DNA of 64,000 bases from Noviherbaspirillum aridicola. GTDB taxonomy: Bacteria; Pseudomonadota; Gammaproteobacteria; Burkholderiales; Burkholderiaceae_D. Location: contig NZ_BPMK01000011.1 in assembly GCF_019656455.1 (NCBI RefSeq), positions 1 through 64,000 of the forward strand. Reading direction: 5' to 3'. The translations under genes were made by a program, and so were the position numbers. Under the pieces are notes generated by a model that had not been told where the DNA came from, made no database searches, and saw only the letters and a program-made list of their open reading frames with translations. Of the stretch, positions 16,823 to 24,478 are shown piece after piece. Each line of letters starts with the position of its first letter. The first letter of the stretch is position 1.

Positions 16823-18118
16823 ATGAGCATTACAGCCCAGGTCCACGACGCCGTCTCGGTGCACAAGATGGAAACCCTGCTGTTCTTCGTGCTGATACAG
16901 CTGACCGTGATCGTGCTCGCCGCCCGCATCGGTACCGCCATCGCCCGGCGCTTCGGTCAGGCTGCCGCGGTCGGGGAAATCATCGTCGGCATCCTGCTCG
17001 GGCCGTCGCTGTTCGGCCTGCTGGCGCCCGACACCTTCAACTACGTGTTCCGCTCGGCCGCGCCGGAGCCGATGCAGATGCTGTCGCAGATCGGCCTGGT
17101 GCTGCTGATGTTCCAGATCGGGCTGGAGTTCGATTTCGCGCACCTGACGGAGCGCCGGAACCGCAAGGCGGTGCTGTGGGTGTCGGTCGCCAGCCTGGCG
17201 CTGCCGTTCGCGCTCGGCCTCGGCGTCGGCTATGCAGCCGCGCCGGTGCTGTCGCCCGGCGTCGATGTCACCGCCTCGGCGCTGTTCGTGGCCACCGCGT
17301 TTTCCATCACCGCGCTGCCGATACTCGGCCGCATCATGATGGAGTTCGGCATGACGCGCAGCCAGATCGGCGTGATCGCCATCAGCGCGGCCGCGATCAA
17401 CGACGTGGTGGGCTGGCTGCTGCTGGCCCTGGTGACCATGCTGACGGTCTCCCGGTTCGACGGCCCCGGCTTCGCCGCCAAGTGCGGCATGGTGCTGGCC
17501 TTCCTGCTGTTCTGCTGGTTCGTTGTGCGTCCGCTGCTCAAGCACCTGATGCGGCGTTTCGACGTCGCCCGCAACGGCCTGTCGCACAACCTGCTCGGCA
17601 TCGTGCTCGCAGTCGTGTTCCTGGCATCGATGACGACCTTCCAGCTCGGCATCTTCGCCATCTTCGGCGGCTTCATGATGGGTGTGATCCTGCATGACGA
17701 AAGCGCCTTCGTCGAAGCCTGGAAGGAGCGCATCGGGCCTTTCGTTGTGGTTTTCTTCCTGCCGATCTTCTTCACCTATACCGGCTTGCGGACCAACATC
17801 GGCAGCCTCGACAGCATGGCGGCATGGGGCTGGTGCGCGCTGATTCTCGCGCTGGCCACCATCGGCAAGTTCGGCGGCGCCTACGTCTCGGCGCGCGCGG
17901 TCGGGCTGAACCGCCATGAAGCCAGCATACTCGGCATCATGATGAATACCCGCGCCCTGATGGAGCTCATCATCATCAACGTCGGATACGACCTCGGCGT
18001 GATCTCCCAGCAGATGTTCACCATGCTGGTCATCATGGCGATCGTGTCCACCGTGGTGACCTCGCCCTGCCTGCGCAGCTGGCTGCCGCGCATCGGCATG
18101 CCGGTCGCGGGGCGCTGA
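16823..18118 (+). CDS. Cation:proton antiporter (CPA2/KefB-type)
   Basis: 431-residue membrane protein with about 12 hydrophobic helices. Family landmarks are 'VGEIIVGILLGPSLFGLL', 'LVLLMFQIGLEFD', 'TAFSITALPILGRIM' and 'AAINDVVGWLLLALV', the last containing the Asp used in ion exchange. There is no C-terminal RCK/TrkA-N domain, so it is a bare antiporter core. It starts 26 bases after the ketoreductase and is the last plus-strand gene of the cluster. Whether it serves pigment synthesis or is only co-transcribed is unknown. A GC-rich hairpin (18125-18150) without a T run follows its stop. Confidence 0.85.
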   Translation: MSITAQVHDAVSVHKMETLLFFVLIQLTVIVLAARIGTAIARRFGQAAAVGEIIVGILLGPSLFGLLAPDTFNYVFRSAAPEPMQMLSQIGLVLLMFQIGLEFDFAHLTERRNRKAVLWVSVASLALPFALGLGVGYAAAPVLSPGVDVTASALFVATAFSITALPILGRIMMEFGMTRSQIGVIAISAAAINDVVGWLLLALVTMLTVSRFDGPGFAAKCGMVLAFLLFCWFVVRPLLKHLMRRFDVARNGLSHNLLGIVLAVVFLASMTTFQLGIFAIFGGFMMGVILHDESAFVEAWKERIGPFVVVFFLPIFFTYTGLRTNIGSLDSMAAWGWCALILALATIGKFGGAYVSARAVGLNRHEASILGIMMNTRALMELIIINVGYDLGVISQQMFTMLVIMAIVSTVVTSPCLRSWLPRIGMPVAGR

Positions 18119-18149
18119 GGCGGGGACGGCGCGGGGAAGGTCGCGCCGT

Positions 18150-18905
18150 TCAGCGCAGCTTGCGCAGGGCCAGCAGCGGCAGGCGCACCGCAAATCCGAA
18201 GAACAGGCGGGTGTGCATCCAGGTGAGCAGGGCGTTGTCGCGCAGGTAGCGGAAATGGGAGACGCCGCCTTCCTCGCTGCTGAAGTACTGCACCGGGGCG
18301 TCGACGTTGACCGGCCTGACCCCGCGCCAGCACAGGCGCACCACCGCCTCCGGATCGAAGTCGAAGCGGCGCATCCAGCGCTGATTGCGCATCACCGCTC
18401 GCAGCGGTTCGATCGGATAGACGCGGAAACCGAACAGCGAATCGCCGATGCCCGCCCACAGGGTTTCGAGATTGGCCCACCAGTTCGAGATCTGCCGCCC
18501 CTTCACCCGCAGCGCCGGCGCGCTCGCATCGAATACCGGCTTGCCGAGCACCATCGCGCCGGGCTGACGCTGCGACTGCGCCATGAACGCCGGAATCAGC
18601 GCGGCCGGATGCTGGCCGTCGGAGTCCATCGTCAGGGCATGCGTGAATCCCTCGGCCGCCGCCACGTCCAGGCCGTGCAGCACGGCCGCGCCCTTGCCCA
18701 TGTTCTGCGGCAGCACGATCACGCGCAGGCCGGGATCGGCTTGCGCGATGCTGGCGAGCTTTTCGGCGGTGCCGTCGGTACTGCCGTCGACGACGACCCA
18801 GACCGGATTCCACACGGCGCGCGCGGCATTGATCGTTTCGAAGACCTTCGGTCCCGGGTTATAGCTCGGGATCAGGACAAGGTGGGTGGTGGATGCTGTG
18901 TTCAT
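18150..18905 (-). CDS. Family 2 glycosyltransferase of the pigment cluster
   Basis: 251 residues with a GT-A fold: 'LVLIPSYNPG' at the N-terminus, 'VVVDGSTDGTAE', and the nucleotide-sugar/metal site 'MDSDGQH' (DSD at 94-96). It carries no obvious membrane anchor and ends in a basic tail. Xanthomonadin-type loci often include a glycosyltransferase, suggesting a sugar on the pigment lipid; DPM/DPG-synthase-like relatives are an alternative. The ATG shares one base with the TGA of the upstream acyltransferase gene (TGATG), so both are one minus-strand operon. Convergent with the antiporter gene. Confidence 0.83.
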   Translation of the reverse strand: MNTASTTHLVLIPSYNPGPKVFETINAARAVWNPVWVVVDGSTDGTAEKLASIAQADPGLRVIVLPQNMGKGAAVLHGLDVAAAEGFTHALTMDSDGQHPAALIPAFMAQSQRQPGAMVLGKPVFDASAPALRVKGRQISNWWANLETLWAGIGDSLFGFRVYPIEPLRAVMRNQRWMRRFDFDPEAVVRLCWRGVRPVNVDAPVQYFSSEEGGVSHFRYLRDNALLTWMHTRLFFGFAVRLPLLALRKLR

Positions 18906-19744
18906 CAGGAGTGTCGGACATCGGGCAGGACCTCGACCGCGGCGTCCGCGACATCCGTGCCCGGGGCCGCGGCCGGGGCCGGCGCGCACGGGATGCCGCC
19001 GCACTCGATGGTCTGCTCCATGAAATAGTGTTCGAGCCTTGCCACCAGGGCAGCGCTGTCGGCGCCGGCCTCGAAGCGCTCGCCGAGGCGGACCCGGTAA
19101 TGCATGGGAAGGGGCGGTTTTTTCCAGACCGGCCAGCCCTTGGTCAGGAAGGGCGAGTCGGTCTCGATGATGACGGTCTGCACCGCGGCGCCCGAACGGC
19201 AGGCGATCACGCCTATGCTGCCGGTGAGCGGATTGACGGGCCGGCGCACGGTGCGGGTGCCTTCCGGGAACAGCAGGATGCGGTCGCCGCGCTTGAGCTC
19301 CGCGACCGCCAGACTGATCATCTGGCGCAGGGAGCCGTTGCGGATGTAGCGCGCCAGCCGCGCCCCCGCGCCGAGGAAGATATTGTTGATGACCGCGGCC
19401 TTCATCACGCACGCGACGTCGGGCAGGCGCGACACCACCAGCACCGCGTCCCAGAGGGAAGGATGATTCGGCGCGATGATCAGGGAGTCCTCATGCTTGA
19501 GCGTGTCCAGGGAGCGCAGATCGAAGCGGAACCGACCCGACGCCTGCAGGAAGGCGAGGAAGCCGCGGAAGGCAAGCATGATCGCGGCGCGCCCGACACG
19601 GCGGCCGATGGCGCGCGGCAGCACCGGATACAGCACGACCGCCGCCAGCGTCCAGGCCAGGGCCAGGAGGCCGAAGGCCAGCACCCCGAGATAGAACACG
19701 ACAAAGTCGTAGAGGCAGAAAAAGGCGCGGGATAGGAACTTCAT
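18905..19744 (-). CDS. PlsC-type 1-acyl-glycerol-phosphate acyltransferase family protein
   Basis: 279 residues with N-terminal membrane segments (about residues 12-45). The acyltransferase motif 'NHPSLWD' gives H94 and D99, and the second motif is 'LFPEGTRTV'. An Ala/Pro-rich C-terminal tail of about 30 residues is unusual. It is a second lipid acyltransferase in the cluster besides the LpxL-like one. Xanthomonas pigment loci also carry a PlsC-like enzyme, and transfer of the aryl polyene acid to a phosphoglycerol or sugar acceptor is a reasonable guess. ATG at 19744 (MKFLSR) was chosen; the longer open frame upstream has no support. 163 bases separate it from the chorismatase. Confidence 0.83.
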   Translation of the reverse strand: MKFLSRAFFCLYDFVVFYLGVLAFGLLALAWTLAAVVLYPVLPRAIGRRVGRAAIMLAFRGFLAFLQASGRFRFDLRSLDTLKHEDSLIIAPNHPSLWDAVLVVSRLPDVACVMKAAVINNIFLGAGARLARYIRNGSLRQMISLAVAELKRGDRILLFPEGTRTVRRPVNPLTGSIGVIACRSGAAVQTVIIETDSPFLTKGWPVWKKPPLPMHYRVRLGERFEAGADSAALVARLEHYFMEQTIECGGIPCAPAPAAAPGTDVADAAVEVLPDVRHS

Positions 19745-19907
19745 CGCTTTGTTACCTGGTTCTTCCGACCGGGGACAGCCTGCGGGCGCCGTCGGAAGTC
19801 CGGACAGCACCCGCAGCCATGATAAGGGATGCGCACGCGCCCGGAAAGCCGCGCACCCGCTGCGGCTTCCAAAACAACACGGGCGGGACCGGCATCACGC
19901 GGCTGCA

Positions 19908-20987
19908 TCATTCATCGGCCATGAACTGCATCGGATGGCCGGCCGTGGCCTCGATCTCCACCAGCAGGTCCTGCCGGCAGATGTCGGCGCGCAGGTACAG
20001 GATGCGCGTCGACGCCGGCAGGGCGGCGCGCAGTTCGCGCGCGATCACCGGCACATCCGACGCGCGGCGCACATAGACCTTGTAGCACAGCGCCTCCATC
20101 GTGAAGCCGGCCTGCGGCGCCGCGCGGTTCGCCTCGCGGACCATGGCGTCGATATTGGCCAGCGTCTCGCGCACCTGGGCCGCGACATCGCCGACGTGCA
20201 GCGACTGATGGCCGACGATGCTCGCCGTCCCCGACAGGAACAGCACATCGGCTTCGCCCAGCCTGGCCACGCTGGCGCGCGAAAAGGTCGGCGCGCGCGG
20301 CCCGTACTGCGACGGGTAGTCGTAGGCGCTGACCTGGCGCGGATTCTCGATGGCGAGCGGGCGCTGGCCCCGGCCCGCGAGGAAGTAGACCGTCAGCGGT
20401 CCCGGATCGCAGCCGACGGCCGACGCCGCCGGGACCACTTCGCCCCGGACCGCGCGGCCGCTCGCCAGAAAGCCGTCCTGGCGTCCCATGTTGAACTGCC
20501 GGTAGCGTTCCATGCCGTGCGACTCGGCGTTGATGTCGGCGATGTAATTCCAGAACCTGAGAACATGCGGGAATGCCAGTTCGTCGAGCAGGCTGAACAC
20601 TGCCGTGTAGGCTGCCTCGGATGCCAGCTGCAGCGGCGTCTTGCCCGCGCGCGCGGCCGCGGCCGTGTCGAACGACGTCTCGTGCAGCTGCACGGCGCCG
20701 AACAGCAGGTCGCGGTTGTAGCCGAAGGCCAGCGGTCCGCGCGTGCCGTAGCGGACCTCGCCTTTGCCGCACCAGATCTCGCTCGCGCAGTCTTCGGCGC
20801 CGGCCGCCGCCAGCGCCGGCATCGGCACCCGCACCAGCGGTGCGCCGGCGGGCAGGGCGGCCGTCACTGGAGCGGCGCCGAAGCACATCGCGCCGAGCAG
20901 TTCGGACTGCGATGCGGAGGCAAGCGGAGTGGCGCGGTCCAGCCTGAGATAGGCGCACTTCAGGGGCGCCGGCGCGACATCGATCAA
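19908..20987 (-). CDS. Chorismatase (XanB2/Hyg5/FkbO family), hydroxybenzoate-forming
   Basis: 359-residue chorismatase of the pteridine-dependent-deoxygenase-like family. Its C-terminal half has the RidA-like fold, with family segments 'FLSGTASIVGHQSLHVGD', 'VRETLANIDAMV' and 'EALCYKVYVRR' (Cys301). Such enzymes convert chorismate to 3-hydroxybenzoate (some also 4-hydroxybenzoate) or a dihydrodiol; in Xanthomonas the homologue supplies the starter for xanthomonadin. The start is TTG at 20987, overlapping the halogenase stop as TTGA and preceded by GGGAG six bases upstream. No other start codon fits the gene order. It replaces the ammonia-lyase route to the aryl starter. Confidence 0.85.
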   Translation of the reverse strand: MIDVAPAPLKCAYLRLDRATPLASASQSELLGAMCFGAAPVTAALPAGAPLVRVPMPALAAAGAEDCASEIWCGKGEVRYGTRGPLAFGYNRDLLFGAVQLHETSFDTAAAARAGKTPLQLASEAAYTAVFSLLDELAFPHVLRFWNYIADINAESHGMERYRQFNMGRQDGFLASGRAVRGEVVPAASAVGCDPGPLTVYFLAGRGQRPLAIENPRQVSAYDYPSQYGPRAPTFSRASVARLGEADVLFLSGTASIVGHQSLHVGDVAAQVRETLANIDAMVREANRAAPQAGFTMEALCYKVYVRRASDVPVIARELRAALPASTRILYLRADICRQDLLVEIEATAGHPMQFMADE

Positions 20988-22321
20988 TTCATGCTCCCGC
21001 TCACCGCATCGACGCTGCGGATATTGTTTCTGCGATGGCGCCATGCCGTCACCGTGCGCTTCAGATTCAGTAGCGAGATGGTGTAATACACGCACTTGAA
21101 TGCGAAGAGCGGCAGGCGGATCGGCGTCTTGCCGAACACGTCGCCGGCGAGCACCGACAGCAGCCCTTCCTGCATCCGCAACAGGTTGCGCGGACCCATG
21201 AACAGATTGCGCATGGTCGGGTTCGTCACGCGATAGATGAACCAGGAGAAGCGTTTCGGCCCGACGCGCATCATGCGGTCGAACTGGCGCAGCGCGCGTG
21301 GTGCCTCGGCTGGACGGCGCAGGCAGGCTTCCACCGTGTCCGCGCCGACGAAGGCGCTGTTCATCGCCAGCATCACGCCCGACGAGAACACCGGATCGAT
21401 GAAGGCGTAGGCATCGCCCAGCAGCAGGTAATTCCCGCCGTGCGTGTGATTGCAGGTATAGGAGTAGTTGCCGGTGGCTTCCACGTTCGCCACGATGCGC
21501 GCGCCGCGCAACCTCTCGCTCAGCTTGGGGCAGAGCGCGATGGTGTCGAGCAGGAATTCCTCGAGCGGCTTCTTGCGGGTCTTCAGGTAGTAGGGCCAGG
21601 TCACCGCGCCGATGCTGGTTCGCCCGTTCATCAGCGGAATGCACCAGAACCAGCCGTGCTCGAACCAGTAGATCGTGATATTGCCTTCGGCCTTGCCCTC
21701 GTTGCGCTGCACATTCTCGAAATGCGCATACAGCGCGGTGCTGTTGTGCTTCTCGTTGCGTTCCTTGGCCTTGAAGCGGTTGCCGAGAAAGGTGTCGCGG
21801 CCCGAGGCATCCAGCACGAAGCGCGCCCGCCATGTCTTGGTCATGCCGTCGTCCGACTGGGTCTGGGCGATCGCGCCTTCGTCGTTCGGCAGGAACTGCA
21901 CATCCGTCACCCGGCAGCCTTCGATCACCCGCGCGCCCTTGCGCTGGGCATTGCGGATCAGGATCTCGTCGAACTCCGCGCGCTGCACCTGGTAGGCGTA
22001 GGGCATGGACTTGTCGATCGCCTCGCCGAAATGGAAAACCTGCTTGTGCTCATGCCATGGCGAGACGAATTCCGCTGCCCATTTTTCCATGCCGATCGCG
22101 CGCACCTCGTCCGCCACCCCGAGTTTCTCCAGCAAGGGCAGGTTCGCCGGCAGCAGCGACTCGCCGATATGGAAGCGGGGATGTCTTGCCTTTTCGACCA
22201 GCGTGACGCGAAAGCCTTTTTGCGCCAGCAGGGCGGCCGCGGTGGAACCGGCCGGGCCGCCGCCGATGACGAACACATCGCATTCGTCGGCGTCGACAGG
22301 GGGAACTGCACGAGCATTCAT
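20984..22321 (-). CDS. Flavin-dependent halogenase
   Basis: 445-residue FAD enzyme. The dinucleotide loop is 'GGGPAGS' (20-26), and 'FHIGESLLP' follows. K80 in 'GMEKWAAEF' aligns by position with the catalytic lysine of PltA/PrnA-type halogenases. The signature WxWxIP is present as 'WFWCIP' at residues 224-229. A later 'GDAYAFIDPVFSSGV' closes the FAD site. These features favour a halogenase over a plain monooxygenase. Xanthomonadins are brominated aryl polyenes, so halogenation of the aryl head or chain is the likely role. First gene of the minus-strand arm; overlaps the chorismatase by four bases. Confidence 0.85.
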   Translation of the reverse strand: MNARAVPPVDADECDVFVIGGGPAGSTAAALLAQKGFRVTLVEKARHPRFHIGESLLPANLPLLEKLGVADEVRAIGMEKWAAEFVSPWHEHKQVFHFGEAIDKSMPYAYQVQRAEFDEILIRNAQRKGARVIEGCRVTDVQFLPNDEGAIAQTQSDDGMTKTWRARFVLDASGRDTFLGNRFKAKERNEKHNSTALYAHFENVQRNEGKAEGNITIYWFEHGWFWCIPLMNGRTSIGAVTWPYYLKTRKKPLEEFLLDTIALCPKLSERLRGARIVANVEATGNYSYTCNHTHGGNYLLLGDAYAFIDPVFSSGVMLAMNSAFVGADTVEACLRRPAEAPRALRQFDRMMRVGPKRFSWFIYRVTNPTMRNLFMGPRNLLRMQEGLLSVLAGDVFGKTPIRLPLFAFKCVYYTISLLNLKRTVTAWRHRRNNIRSVDAVSGSMN

Positions 22322-22416
22322 ACGGAACCGATCAGTGTTGAAACGGCCGTCACTTTATCATTTTCCCCCTGTTAACAGCAGGGGTTTTTCGGCCAAACAA
22401 CGGGACAGAACGTGCC

Positions 22417-23301
22417 TTACTCGTCGGCCTCGACCCGCTGCGAGGACTCGCCGAATATCCAGTTGATCGCCACGCCCGCCGCCACCGACTGGTGCTTCAG
22501 CACCAGCGGACTGTCCTCGAAGGAGGCGCCCCTCAGGTTGTCATAGCGCAGGAAGGCGCCGACCCAGTAGCGCGGAAAGCGCTTCGACAAGGCGGTGGTG
22601 AACTGCGTCCCCGAATAGCCGCCGGATGCCGAATAGGCGGGCCGGTCCGGCAGCGCCTGCGCCGGGCTGACCGAATAGAAGTAGGCGTTGTACTTGCGCG
22701 TGCTGAACAGCGGCCCCGCCAGCATGCCGAGCCGCCAGCCCGAGAAACCGGCCGGGTCTTCGATGTCGATATTGAGATTCGGGGAAAACACCCAGCCGAT
22801 GTGCTTGGGCGAGGATTCGACCGTCACCGCCGCCCGCAGCGGCAGCCGCAGGTCCAGCCGGGTCTTGCCGTTTGCCGACTTCCACAGGTTGATGCTCGCA
22901 TTGCCGCCCATCTCCACGGTCGGCCGCAGATCCGGCATGCCGCGCCGGGCTTCATTGTCATCGCTGCTCACCGGCAGCGTCGCATTCAGGCTGAGACTGA
23001 TGTCGACCCGCTCCGAGTCCAGCAGCTCGGCGCGCACGCCATTGCGATCCGCCTTCAGGTGTTCGCCGCGATAGACGAAGTAGGGCGTCGGCAGAACGAA
23101 AGCCCGCTCCTGGTCGGAGCCCCGGTATTCCGGCAGAACCAGCGCGCCGACGCCCGCGCCGACTTCCCATAGCGGCAGTGTTTCAGCGGCGGCGTCTCCA
23201 ACGGTGCCGGCGACCGCGCAGAAGGCCGCCGCCATGGCGAGCGACGGGAATGTGGCCCGCGTGAGTGGAGCGGCCAGGGTAAGGGCACTTGTTTTTGTCA
23301 T
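22417..23301 (-). CDS. MipA/OmpV family outer membrane protein
   Basis: 294 residues with a signal peptide (hydrophobic core around 'SLAMAAAFCAVAG', cleavage near 'GDAAAE'). The mature part alternates short polar and hydrophobic strands as in a beta-barrel, beginning 'WEVGAGVGALVLPEYRGSD', the MipA/OmpV entry motif, and containing 'VFSPNLNID' and 'YFYSVSPAQAL'. MipA in E. coli scaffolds peptidoglycan enzymes, but most family members have no defined role. The C-terminus runs seven residues past a strand ending in 'NWIFG'. Separated from the halogenase by 95 bases; association with pigment export is not shown. Confidence 0.85.
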   Translation of the reverse strand: MTKTSALTLAAPLTRATFPSLAMAAAFCAVAGTVGDAAAETLPLWEVGAGVGALVLPEYRGSDQERAFVLPTPYFVYRGEHLKADRNGVRAELLDSERVDISLSLNATLPVSSDDNEARRGMPDLRPTVEMGGNASINLWKSANGKTRLDLRLPLRAAVTVESSPKHIGWVFSPNLNIDIEDPAGFSGWRLGMLAGPLFSTRKYNAYFYSVSPAQALPDRPAYSASGGYSGTQFTTALSKRFPRYWVGAFLRYDNLRGASFEDSPLVLKHQSVAAGVAINWIFGESSQRVEADE

Positions 23302-23486
23302 TGATCTTCCTTTTCTTGGTCGGCAAGCTTGCGCTACGCCAAGCAGGAAGGATAGAGCAGGAATCGGTCAATGTGCTGAAGTGCGGCAAGTTGCGCGGCA
23401 ACGCCGCAACGGTTCGCCTGAGTGCCGGATTGCCCGGATACGGCGCCACCGCGATCGGAACGCCGTCGACCGGCGCCCCGCAGTCG

Positions 23487-24473
23487 TCATTTGCGCAGTT
23501 CGCGCAATCGCTGCCACACGGCATCCACCGTGATGTTTTCCATGCCATTCCCGGCAATGCCCTGCAAGAGGGGGTCGTGACCAAGCGGGCGGGTCGTGCC
23601 GAACAGTCCGAGTGCATGCACATTCACCGCCGCCGCGATATTCAATATGCCTGTGTCGTTGCCGATGCAGTAGTCGCACAGGCTCAGCGCCGCGGCCGAC
23701 TTCAGGACGGACGACTGGCACATGACGACCACCCGATCCGCATACTCGTCGGAGAGCTGCGAAAAGCACTGCTCCGCCTCCTGTCTTTCACTGGGCCCGC
23801 CCATGACCAGTACGCTCCCGCCGTCTTCCAGCAGTCGCCTGGTGAGTCTGGCGAAATTCTCCATCCCCCAATTTTTTTCCGGCTTCGACGCACCGACGGC
23901 AAGCGCATACAGCGGTCGCTGCAGATGCGCCAGCTTGTCGCCCGCCTCATCCAGTAAGGCTCCGGGAACCGTGAACTTGGGGACCAGCGGCGCATCGACA
24001 AAGCCATGCGCGACGGCGAAGTCCGTCGCTTCCGGATAGACCCAGCTCCCTTGCCCCCGGTAGCGCTCGATGTAAGGAGGGCAGTTGAGGAATAATCTCT
24101 GCGCTGCGCTGAAACCGAACCCGGCGCGCACCGGAATGCCGGCAAGCAGGCCTATGATCGCGTACCGTACCCGGCCGGAGAAGATGATCATCCGGTCGAA
24201 GTTCTGCTTCTTCAGATCGAGACAGAGTCGGGTTTGAGCGAGAAGGCTGCTGTGCTTTCCTTTTTTCGTCTTGTCGCGAGGACGGTGATCGAACTCGATG
24301 ACGTTCTCGACCCATGGCTTGCCCGACAGGAGATCCGCGGCGCGACATGAGGGCTTCGCCATGACCGTCACCTTGCCATCGTGGCTGGTCGCGGCAATCG
24401 CCCGGAAATAAGGAATATGCCAGACCAGGTCGCCAATTCCACTGTGGTGGTGGACTACTAGGGTTTTTTGCAT
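23487..24473 (-). CDS. Glycosyltransferase family 9 (heptosyltransferase-like)
   Basis: 328 residues with the GT-B layout of ADP-heptose:LPS heptosyltransferases. The N-terminal 'VVHHHSGIGDLVWHIPYFRA' and the C-terminal donor-site region 'CIGNDTGILNIAAAVNVHALGLFG' are typical. A linker segment 'GASKPEKNWGMENFARL' corresponds to the nucleotide-binding K/NW motif. No signal or membrane segment, so it acts at the cytosolic face of the inner membrane in LPS core or related glycan assembly. Begins five bases before the O-antigen ligase-like gene ends, so both form one minus-strand unit. Exact sugar is unknown. Confidence 0.87.
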   Translation of the reverse strand: MQKTLVVHHHSGIGDLVWHIPYFRAIAATSHDGKVTVMAKPSCRAADLLSGKPWVENVIEFDHRPRDKTKKGKHSSLLAQTRLCLDLKKQNFDRMIIFSGRVRYAIIGLLAGIPVRAGFGFSAAQRLFLNCPPYIERYRGQGSWVYPEATDFAVAHGFVDAPLVPKFTVPGALLDEAGDKLAHLQRPLYALAVGASKPEKNWGMENFARLTRRLLEDGGSVLVMGGPSERQEAEQCFSQLSDEYADRVVVMCQSSVLKSAAALSLCDYCIGNDTGILNIAAAVNVHALGLFGTTRPLGHDPLLQGIAGNGMENITVDAVWQRLRELRK

Positions 24474-24478
24474 GATGA

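Noticed and set aside
18125-18150. GC-rich stem between the antiporter and glycosyltransferase genes as a bidirectional terminator
   Set aside because: Eight to nine paired bases but no T run on either side; may be incidental.
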